From Bradyrhizobium sp. 195 (GTDB taxonomy: Bacteria > Pseudomonadota > Alphaproteobacteria > Rhizobiales > Xanthobacteraceae), in NCBI RefSeq assembly GCF_023101665.1, contig NZ_CP082161.1, positions 2,604,001-2,668,000 of the forward strand: a stretch of DNA of 64,000 bases. Reading direction: 5' to 3'. How positions within the stretch are numbered: the stretch's first letter is position 1; each line of letters starts with the position of its first letter. Shown in pieces: positions 8,809 to 16,008 of this stretch. The notes beneath the pieces were generated by a model, which worked only from the letters and a program-made list of their open reading frames with translations, had not been told where the DNA came from and did not search any database. Position numbers and translations under genes: made by a program.

Positions 8809-8822
8809 TACTGGTCCTCACC

Positions 8823-8837
8823 CTAACATTGTGTTAG
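8823..8837. promoter_or_regulatory. Operator-like palindrome CTAACATTGTGTTAG
   Basis: CTAACA and TGTTAG form a perfect 6-bp inverted repeat around TTG, 15 bases before the start of the broken HlyD gene. The size and position fit a TetR-family operator of an efflux gene (inference). No regulator gene is adjacent. Confidence 0.4.
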
Positions 8838-9049
8838 AGTGCTTGTGGAGGTAGCTGAAGCATCACCCTTCGAGATTCTGTCAGACTACAAGTCCATCGA
8901 TTTTAATTCCAGCGCGCGTTTTTGATTCTGCAGACGCCATGTCGCGTTAACTGCAGCCGGTATTGCACGTCTCGATGCAAGGCCTTTCGCTTGGAAACGA
9001 GAGAGCTATGACGCCGATCGATACTTCCGCAGGAGAAGGAATTGATTTC

Positions 9050-9718
9050 ATGCGCATTACAAACAATCAGATTTTCGGATTACTGGCTTTGACCACCGCG
9101 CTCTACGTTACCGACGTAGCGCTTGCCCAGAATGCGGCGACGCCGCTCACCATGAAGACCATCGGCACGCCATCCACCCCCGCCAAACCGGAGGTCGTGC
9201 CCTCGCTGTTCGTACTCAACTCCCGCGGTGCGAGCTTGCAAGGCGACGCCCTGGTTTTGACCGGCGTGTCACCGAGCTCGATCATCTTTGCCGACCGCCC
9301 CGTGCGGGCCGCGGGCCACCAGGCCACTGCCGACGTGATCGCGGAATGGGGATCGGGCGAGGACAGCTTTGCCAAGAACCCTCCGAATGCCACCGTCTCC
9401 GTGCTCGGCAAGGATGGTTCGGTGAAGGACGCAGTCGTGGTGCTGAAGAATCCGAAGCTCGACGGCGACAAGCTTACCTTCAATGTCCAGACGCTTGAAG
9501 GCGACCTTTCCGACGCCGATGGCGGCGCGGCGCTCTTCATCGACATTATCGGCCGGCCGTTCACGCCGTTTTCGTTCGCCGGCGTCGCGCGACGCAGCGC
9601 ATTCCGTGGTGCGATGTATGCCGGCGCGCTCGGCGCGGCTGCGTACGGAGCGGCTGCGTACTACCACCCATACTACCGTCCGGCTTGTGGCTACTATCCG
9701 TACCCGCCTTGCTATTGA
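9050..9718 (+). CDS. Secreted protein with Tyr-rich C-terminus
   Basis: A 222-residue exported protein. A signal peptide (about residues 8-27, FGLLALTTALYVTDVALAQ) precedes a beta-rich domain with an EWGSGEDSFAKNPPNATVS segment. After an AlaGly-rich stretch (AGALGAAAYGAAAYY) the protein ends in HPYYRPACGYYPYPPCY, with two Cys. Tails of this kind occur in many small rhizobial exported proteins of unknown function. The ATG at 9050 follows a strong AGGAGAAGGA (9031-9040); an earlier in-frame ATG would place 29 extra residues before the signal peptide. Confidence 0.7.
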   Translation: MRITNNQIFGLLALTTALYVTDVALAQNAATPLTMKTIGTPSTPAKPEVVPSLFVLNSRGASLQGDALVLTGVSPSSIIFADRPVRAAGHQATADVIAEWGSGEDSFAKNPPNATVSVLGKDGSVKDAVVVLKNPKLDGDKLTFNVQTLEGDLSDADGGAALFIDIIGRPFTPFSFAGVARRSAFRGAMYAGALGAAAYGAAAYYHPYYRPACGYYPYPPCY

Positions 9719-9804
9719 GGCCCCGCGAAAGGAGCGCGAGGCGAGCATCAGCGCGCGAAGGCGAGCTGCATGCGTGCCTGCATCGCGAACAACGCGCCGG
9801 TATA

Positions 9805-9818
9805 TTGATTTAAATCAA
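9805..9818. promoter_or_regulatory. Perfect FNR/FixK-type box TTGATTTAAATCAA
   Basis: The 14-bp palindrome TTGATTTAAATCAA matches the TTGAT-N4-ATCAA consensus bound by FNR and FixK proteins (known; FixK2 in Bradyrhizobium). It lies 245 bases upstream of the DUF1254 start, in a 345-base gap (9719-10063) that otherwise holds nothing recognisable. Activation would require a transcript start near 9850, leaving a leader of about 200 bases (inference). Confidence 0.7.
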
Positions 9819-10063
9819 TGGTTGTGTCCCACTATTGTCTCATCTACCAGGAGGCAAAATCAGGCCGAGACGTTAGACAAGGAGTTTGCATCGTGACTTC
9901 TCCTTTTCACCTTGGCGGCAATGAAGGTAGGGACGGGTCGCTGCGATCACCGCCCGCGATCTTCGCGCGTGTTGAGATACAGGAAGTGTTTGGCGGCCGG
10001 GCACATAAGAAGTCGGTTTATCGAAGCACTGTTTCCCCACGGGAATGTAATGGAGACTGTCCA

Positions 10064-11497
10064 ATGAAATTCACCCGTCGCAACGTAACGATTGGCGGCA
10101 TGAGCCTGCTCGCCAGCGCTTCCATGAGCACGTTGAGCCGCGCCGACTTCGGCGAGCTCCTCGGCATCGGCGAAGGATTCGAAGACTTCGCGCTGGCCAC
10201 CGACGCCTACATCTTCGGCTATCCGCTGGTGACGATGGAGATGACACGTAGGGTAATGACCAACGTTGCGGCGCCAGAGGGGACGCGAGCGCCGATGGGG
10301 CATATCATCAAGCTGCGTCAGTATCCCAACGCGTCATTCAGGGACGTGACAGCGCCCAATGCGGACACGCTTTACACCACGGCGTTCTTCGACGTGGGCA
10401 AGGAGCCCTGGGTATTGAGCATCCCCGACATGAATGGCCGTTACGCGCTGTTTCCGATGCTGGATGGCTGGACCACCGTATTCGAGGTGCCGGGCAAGCG
10501 GACCACCGGCACTGGCGCGCAGACCTACGCGATCACGGGGCCCGGATGGAAGGGCACGCTGCCGGCCGGCGTGAAGGAATACAAGTCACCGACCAACATC
10601 GTGTGGCTCCTCGGCCGCATTTATTGCACCGGCACGCCCGAAGACTACGCAGCTGTCCACAAGCTGCAGGACGAATGCAAGCTGGTGCCCTTGAGCGCTT
10701 ATGGCCAATCCTACACGCCGCCGTCCGGCACGGTCGATCCGTCGATCGACATGAAGACGGCGGTGCGCGATCAAGTCAACCGCATGGACGCGGTGGCCTA
10801 TTTCACGCTGCTGTGCAAGCTGATGAAGGACAATCCGCCCACCGCGGCAGATGCACCCCAGCTTGCCAAGTTCGCCAGGATCGGAATCGTGGCGGGGCAG
10901 GATTTCGACGCGAGCAAGCTCAAGGCGGATTTCGTCAAGCGCGTTCCGGAAATCGCCAACGACCGGATCATGCTGCAATTCAAGATCAACAAAAACATGA
11001 AGGACGAGAACGGCTGGGGCTTCACGACCGCGACAGGCGTCTACGGCGCCGACTACTTGATGCGGGCGCTTCTCACTGAGATCGGACTGGGCGCCAACCG
11101 TCCGCAAGATGCCGTGTATCCGACATCGCTGAAGGATGCCGAGGACCGGAAATACAACGGCGCCAACAAGTACGTTATGCGATTCCCTAAGGGACAGCTG
11201 CCGCCGGCACAAGGCTTCTGGTCGGTGACGATGTACGACGCCAAGTATTTCTTCGTGGCCAATCCAATCAACCGCTACTCGATCAGTGCCCGGGAGAATT
11301 TGAAATCAAATCCGGATGGCTCCACTGATATCTACATCCAGAAGGATTCGCCGGAGAAGGACAAGGAATCCAATTGGCTTCCGGCACCATCCGGCGATTT
11401 CGTCCTGATGATGCGGCTTTATTGGCCGAGCGAGAAAGACCCTTCGATCATCGACGGATCGTGGAAGATTCCGCCGGTCAAGAAAGTCGAAGCCTAA
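10064..11497 (+). CDS. DUF1254/DUF1214 domain exported protein
   Basis: A 477-residue protein with a Tat-like leader (MKFTRRNVTIGG..., twin Arg at residues 5-6). The DUF1254 domain follows (AYIFGYPLVTMEMTRRVM, residues about 45-180; NADTLYTTAFFDV), then the DUF1214 domain in the C-terminal half (FWSVTMYDAKYFFVANPINRYSI, about 385-410; SNWLPAPSGDFVLMMRLYWP at the end). The family is widespread, periplasmic and of unknown function. The start is the ATG at 10064; the frame's upstream extension has no signal-peptide character. A decayed paralogue follows about 210 bases downstream. A FixK-type box upstream suggests oxygen-responsive expression (inference). Confidence 0.88.
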   Translation: MKFTRRNVTIGGMSLLASASMSTLSRADFGELLGIGEGFEDFALATDAYIFGYPLVTMEMTRRVMTNVAAPEGTRAPMGHIIKLRQYPNASFRDVTAPNADTLYTTAFFDVGKEPWVLSIPDMNGRYALFPMLDGWTTVFEVPGKRTTGTGAQTYAITGPGWKGTLPAGVKEYKSPTNIVWLLGRIYCTGTPEDYAAVHKLQDECKLVPLSAYGQSYTPPSGTVDPSIDMKTAVRDQVNRMDAVAYFTLLCKLMKDNPPTAADAPQLAKFARIGIVAGQDFDASKLKADFVKRVPEIANDRIMLQFKINKNMKDENGWGFTTATGVYGADYLMRALLTEIGLGANRPQDAVYPTSLKDAEDRKYNGANKYVMRFPKGQLPPAQGFWSVTMYDAKYFFVANPINRYSISARENLKSNPDGSTDIYIQKDSPEKDKESNWLPAPSGDFVLMMRLYWPSEKDPSIIDGSWKIPPVKKVEA

Positions 11498-11511
11498 AGC
11501 TGATGTACCGT

Positions 11512-11539
11512 GGAGGCCGTCTTCGCAGAGACGGTCTCC
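11512..11539 (+). terminator. Hairpin after the DUF1254 gene
   Basis: GGAGGCCGTCT (11512-11522) pairs with AGACGGTCTCC (11529-11539), 11 bp with one G-T wobble, 14 bases after the stop codon. No strong T tract follows, so termination may be inefficient or Rho-assisted. Confidence 0.5.
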
Positions 11540-11707
11540 TCATTCCCGGGGTGTTCTGAAGCTTTCACCAAAAACGGCAGGCAAGGTGTCTGCCCAAGTT
11601 CATCTAGCGGCACAACGGTGTTGCTCCGATTTCCGCTTCGCTAAACGCGCCGATCGACGATGGCTGCTTACGGCCACCAATCCGGCTCTCCCATAGAGAG
11701 GTCAAAA

Positions 11708-13175
11708 ATGACAACTCGACGCTCGGTGCTGATCTCCGGAGGATTGATCACCTCGGCGGCCATCGGTGGCCTCTCTGTGACAAATCGATTGTCCGCCATT
11801 GACGCCGCGGCCGCGCAAACCGACGATTCGACAAAATAATTCGACTATCAGCTTGCCCACCAGCGCGGGATTGAAGCGGTGCTATGGTCGATGCCGGCCA
11901 TCAGCGATGTTTTCTTTCGTGAAAGTCTGTTCAGAGACTTTGGCATGAAACCCGGGGACGTGATGGTGATGGGCAAGCCGCTCGTGGCACGCCATGAAGT
12001 CCTGACAGCGAACAACCAGGTCAACTACGCGGCAATGCCTTTCGACCTTACGGCGGGACCGCTTGTCGTCGAGATCCCCGCAAGTGGGAGTGACTACGCC
12101 ATCATCGGCGAGATCTGCGACAATTGGCAGGCGCCACTGGTTGGCGTTGGCGTGGTCGGTCCTGACGCGGGCAGGGGAGGCAAGTACCTCCTCATTCCTC
12201 CGGGCTACAAAGACAAGGCACCGGAAGGCTACTTCGCCGTACCGATGGAAGGCTTCCGGGGCACGATGGTCTTCAGGCCAGTGGTCATCGGGAAGGGCAC
12301 GATGGAAGGGTCCATCGCGCTTGCTCATCAAACCCGCATATATCTGCTGTCGGACGCCGCCGGTCCCAAACCGACCAAAGTCATGGACGGCTGGAGCAAG
12401 CCTTGGCACTCGCTGCCGGTGTACGACATCATCTGGTTCAAACCTCGCCAAATTCGTCAATGACGAGCCGATCCGGAACCGGGATAAGGTAATGATGGGA
12501 ATGCTCTCATCATTGGGCATTGAAAAGGGAAAACCGTTCAAACCTGATGCCACGGTTACAAAGGCACTGAACGCAGCGATCAAGGACGCTTATGCAATCA
12601 TGCAGCAGGGTTTTGTGACGTCCGGCAAGGCGATGGCCACATGGTGGCCGGATCGCCAGTGGATGAACATCAACCCGCCTTGCTTGCCAATATGGGCGTG
12701 GCCTGGTCGTTCGAAACAGCAGATGCGGTCTAATCGTATGACAGGGCGATTGCACCGTTTTTCTGGGCCAACTATCTGCCGCCGAAACTTGGCAGCGAAC
12801 AACTCTATCTCATGGGCATGAGGGACAAGTCCGGAGCGCTTCTATCGGGCAAACGCAGTTATGTTGTGCGCGTTCCTGCCGATGTGCCGGTCGACAAATT
12901 CTGGTCGGTCATCGTCTATAACCAGAACACCAAATCGTTCATTCCGAATGATCTCGACCAAGTGGGATTGGATAGCTATGACAAATCGAAGCTAAAAGCG
13001 AATGCGGATAGTTCAGTGAACATCTACCTCGGCAATTCTGCACCAAAAGGCGAGGAGAAGAATTGGCTTTCCCTCCGCCGGCGAAGACTTCTTCGTCATC
13101 ATGCGCTATTATGGCTCGGGGAAGTCAGTATACGACAAGACGTGGTCAATGTCGGATATCGCGCGCGCTGCCTAG
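11708..13175 (+). pseudogene. Decayed DUF1254 paralogue
   Basis: Starts with a twin-Arg leader (MTTRRSVLISGG...). Lesions seen: an in-frame TAA at 11837-11839; a frameshift near 12445 (after YDIIWFKP, homology resumes as FVNDEPIRNRDKVMM); a second frameshift near 12680 (to NMGVAWSFETADAV); another in-frame TAA at 12731-12733; and an extra T around 13068-13070, after which the true end SAGEDFFVIMRYYGSGKS...DIARAA is in a third frame, stopping at 13173. Between lesions the DUF1254 and DUF1214 halves are recognisable (VPVDKFWSVIVYNQNTKSF). It is a tandem relative of the intact gene at 10064-11497, clearly non-functional as a whole. Confidence 0.88.
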
Positions 13176-13351
13176 CGATTGAGCGCCACTCCTGACGGAA
13201 CAGATTAGTCGCACGAAGAGACTGCTCCACCACCCTGGCGCGTCCGTTAAAGCCGTGGATCGAAATCGCAACCTCGCGCAGCTCGCTGTAGGTTGCCATC
13301 TGATGTTTGAGGCTCAACCGCTAGAAGGTCAGCTGGGTTTTATCGTCGGTC

Positions 13352-13831
13352 TCAATGGTTCGACGTGGGCAAGCGCCCCGAAAGAACGACGCCGAGGATC
13401 TGGTTCGAGGTCAATTGAAACATTGACGACGCGGCAGCCGTCTCCTTGGCGGGCAAAGAGCGGACAGGCTTTATACTCCGTCGAAAGATCAGCACATCGA
13501 GGCCTTCCGGACTTGTTCTCATGACGAAATCATAGTTTGCGAGAAGGCGCGCGGCGACCTGGTGCATATGCCCGTTGTATGTTCCGGTCACGGACGAGTC
13601 GAGCGCGCTATCGGTCCGGTAGCGCAGATTGAATTTCCTTTGCATGGCATCGAGCAACCGTCCGAGCGGGACGTCACGGGCATCCAGATGCAATGCCGTT
13701 TCATTCCCCTCGATCAACAACTCCTCACAAACTGCCCGTCTGCTGCTCATCAACAGCGATCCCGATAGAACCAATGTTATCAGGACGGCGTTCGGAGACG
13801 ACCATATTCGGCTCCGTCGGATCACAGGCAT
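13352..13831 (-). CDS. Secretin/TonB short N-terminal (STN)-like domain exported protein
   Basis: A 159-residue protein with an N-terminal hydrophobic leader (NAVLITLVLSGSLLMSS). The middle part FHLDARDVPLGRLLDAMQRKF-type core (here LHLDARDVPLGRLLDAM) with TDSALDSSVTGTY and VAARLLANYDFVM has the STN beta-alpha-beta pattern found at the N-termini of TonB-dependent receptors and secretins. Free-standing STN proteins are common in Bradyrhizobium and of unknown role. The ATG at 13831 was preferred; a TTG at 13876 in the same frame would add 15 residues. Confidence 0.55.
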   Translation of the reverse strand: MPVIRRSRIWSSPNAVLITLVLSGSLLMSSRRAVCEELLIEGNETALHLDARDVPLGRLLDAMQRKFNLRYRTDSALDSSVTGTYNGHMHQVAARLLANYDFVMRTSPEGLDVLIFRRSIKPVRSLPAKETAAASSMFQLTSNQILGVVLSGRLPTSNH

Positions 13832-13909
13832 CGACGAACATCCATGGCCAACCTCGACGAGCCCCGATCCAGACAAGGCCTGTGTATGCAGTTCATGAGC
13901 GAAAGTATG

Positions 13910-13943
13910 GGCCGGGAGCGCCGCTGATGGCGGGCTCCCGGCC
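13910..13943 (-). terminator. Strong hairpin after the tannase gene
   Basis: GGCCGGGAGC (13910-13919) pairs with GCTCCCGGCC (13934-13943), extended inside by CCGC/GCGG. It lies 7 bases past the tannase stop codon on the minus strand. There is no long U tract. Confidence 0.55.
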
Positions 13944-13950
13944 GCGTTGG

Positions 13951-15633
13951 TCAGCGATTGTCGGCCCGCTCGTCGCGGCCGTGATGGCCGTCGTGATCGC
14001 CTTCGTCACGAGAGCATTCGAAGCTTGACGCATCGGTCGTGCTTGCGCCACGCCCTTCATATTTCGCCATCTTCGGGAAGGGGCACAATGGCCGCTGGAA
14101 CGCGACGCCTTGAGTCCGATCGTCGTTACGGTACTTCGTCGCGATTATCTTTTCCGGAGCTCTACCGAATTCGACCCAGCGATCGAGAGCCGAGAGAATA
14201 TCACTCTCCGGATCGGAGGGGTTGGGCCCCGTCGCACCGCCTTGGCCGAATGCGTTCGCGCCTGGTCCGCCGCCACAATGAGCCATGCCCGGCACCATGA
14301 ATAGCCGATAGAATTCGCTGGTGCGCCTCGGTCCACCCATAGCTTCGTTGACTGCCTTGAAGTAGTCGATGTCGCTTTGCGGAGAAATCGCGGTGTCGGC
14401 CCAACCTGTATATTGGATCAGTTTGCCGCCGCTTTGCGCGAAAGGCTGCAGATTTGGGTCGACCGAGTTCAGGATCGCGCCAGTTCGGATGCGGGCCTGG
14501 CGGAGATTCTCTTCGATGCTGAAGGTGTTGGGATTCCATCCGGAATTGGGAAACACCATGTTTTGGAAGTAACTGTTTCCGAACAGGCCCTGCAGACTTA
14601 GAGCCGGGTTGCCGGGACCAAGAATCCAGAGCGGCCAATTGACGGCGACGTTTGCTTCACCGCCTGGGCCGTAGCCCGGGAAAATTCGCGGTGGCCCCGA
14701 GAAGATCTTCTGGATTGCCTCGATCTTGTCGGGTGCGAGACAAGTTGCCGAGTTGGTCGCCCTGCACGATAGCTTTTCCAGCTTGAACTTGCACGCCAGC
14801 GGGTTGTTCAGAAACTTGTCGGTGCTCAAGCCGCCGTCACGGCCGGCGCACTGTGCGAGCACGGCATTGCTTACCAGGTCGACATCCGCTTGGGAGAGGT
14901 CGCCGGCCTTGGTAGCGGATAGAGCTCGTTCGTTCCACAAGAAGCCGGTGAAAAGGTTGGTCCAGTTGTTTGCGGGTGCGCCTGCGACGATGCCGTCGAA
15001 ATCGCGAGGAAAACGTTGTGCCTCCATCAATGCTTCGCGGCCTCCGTCCGAACAACCCATGAAATAGGATCGCCTCGCGCCGGCGGATTTGAAGGCTTTG
15101 ATGATCGCTTTGGAGACGTCCGTCGTCTCCTTCAGAGCGCGATAACCGAAGTCGATCAGCTTTTCCGGATGCCCGGCGGCCCAGCTTGCGTCGACAACAC
15201 TGGCCTGGTGGCCGTCATCGGTTGCTGCGACGGCGTAACCCCGCTGCAGTGGGTCGGCCATTTGCTGATAGGAGATCGCGCCGCAGAAGCCACCGCACCC
15301 CACCTGGAGATACTTCGAATTCCATCCCGTTTCGGGGATCCAGACCTCGAAACCGATGTGCGAGTCGCTCGTGGGCGTGGTAAAGCCCGCGACCCGGCAG
15401 AAGTCCGGTAGGCCGGTGATGGATTGAGGCGGAGTCGTCGGCGTGACGAACGTTCCGGCCGGAACACTCTGTGCCGTCGTTATCGTCGTATTCGGTCGAT
15501 GAAAGCTGCTCGCCAGCTGCGAACAGCTCGTCGTCGCCGACGCCGGTGACGCCGCGAACCCGATCACCGTACCCACGATGGCGGCCGGCAGGTACCTTGA
15601 AGCTCGTCGTCCAGGTCGTTCAGTCTCGGTCAT
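13951..15633 (-). CDS. Tannase / feruloyl esterase family protein
   Basis: A 560-residue secreted hydrolase. A signal peptide (about 15-34, ending ASA) is followed by the alpha/beta-hydrolase core, with GFEVWIPETGWNSKYLQVG near 95-113 and the nucleophile elbow GCSDGGREAL (about 193-202, Ser in G-x-S-x-G). The C-terminal catalytic His lies in VPGMAHCGGGPG, and a Cys next to it fits the family's disulfide beside the triad. Members cleave gallate, ferulate, chlorogenate or phthalate-monoester bonds outside the cytoplasm (known). The tail ends in a His/Asp-rich stretch. A good ribosome-binding site (GGGAGGGTGAGAG) precedes the ATG. It is divergent from the IclR-synthetase fusion, and two matching palindromes lie between them. 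Confidence 0.9.
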   Translation of the reverse strand: MTETERPGRRASRYLPAAIVGTVIGFAASPASATTSCSQLASSFHRPNTTITTAQSVPAGTFVTPTTPPQSITGLPDFCRVAGFTTPTSDSHIGFEVWIPETGWNSKYLQVGCGGFCGAISYQQMADPLQRGYAVAATDDGHQASVVDASWAAGHPEKLIDFGYRALKETTDVSKAIIKAFKSAGARRSYFMGCSDGGREALMEAQRFPRDFDGIVAGAPANNWTNLFTGFLWNERALSATKAGDLSQADVDLVSNAVLAQCAGRDGGLSTDKFLNNPLACKFKLEKLSCRATNSATCLAPDKIEAIQKIFSGPPRIFPGYGPGGEANVAVNWPLWILGPGNPALSLQGLFGNSYFQNMVFPNSGWNPNTFSIEENLRQARIRTGAILNSVDPNLQPFAQSGGKLIQYTGWADTAISPQSDIDYFKAVNEAMGGPRRTSEFYRLFMVPGMAHCGGGPGANAFGQGGATGPNPSDPESDILSALDRWVEFGRAPEKIIATKYRNDDRTQGVAFQRPLCPFPKMAKYEGRGASTTDASSFECSRDEGDHDGHHGRDERADNR

Positions 15634-15848
15634 CTCTCACCCTCCCTTGCTGTGGAATCATTTTGGAGCCGCCAGCTTGACGACGTGACAGCGGCACGTG
15701 AGCGCTTGTGCGCCGGTCACGCCGCCGCGTTCACAAATTGGCATTCGGGCAAAGTTCATCCGCGGCCCGCGCTGCTGCGCACGCTCGTCCCTCCCTTGAG
15801 CGCCTGCCGTGAGCAGGCTTCCCGACCGATCGCACGATCGATGTTTTT

Positions 15849-15867
15849 AGGTCCACATGATGGACCT
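15849..15867. promoter_or_regulatory. Operator-like palindrome, copy 1 (AGGTCCA-N5-TGGACCT)
   Basis: Perfect 7-bp arms AGGTCCA and TGGACCT around CATGA. A near-identical copy lies at 15953-15971, centre-to-centre distance 104 bp (close to ten helical turns). Both are in the 375-base divergent intergenic region (15634-16008) between tannase and the IclR-synthetase fusion. That region holds no other recognisable feature. Confidence 0.65.
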
Positions 15868-15952
15868 TGATTGAATGTCTCTCGATGTTACGAAGCGCGA
15901 AAACGTCTCGCAAGACAACGCGCCAGCTGAGGGCTTCTATTTCATCCACTAC

Positions 15953-15971
15953 TGGTCCAGCATGTGGACTT
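15953..15971. promoter_or_regulatory. Operator-like palindrome, copy 2 (TGGTCCA-N5-TGGACTT)
   Basis: Matches copy 1 at 13 of the 14 arm positions outside the spacer except the first base and one arm base; arms GTCCA/TGGAC are exact. It overlaps an upstream in-frame ATG at 15964, which supports the downstream start at 16009 for the fusion gene. The placement fits autoregulation by the IclR domain (inference). Confidence 0.55.
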
Positions 15972-16008
15972 CGCAGTGACGGAAGTAATCGCCCAGGGAG
16001 GGGTGCAC

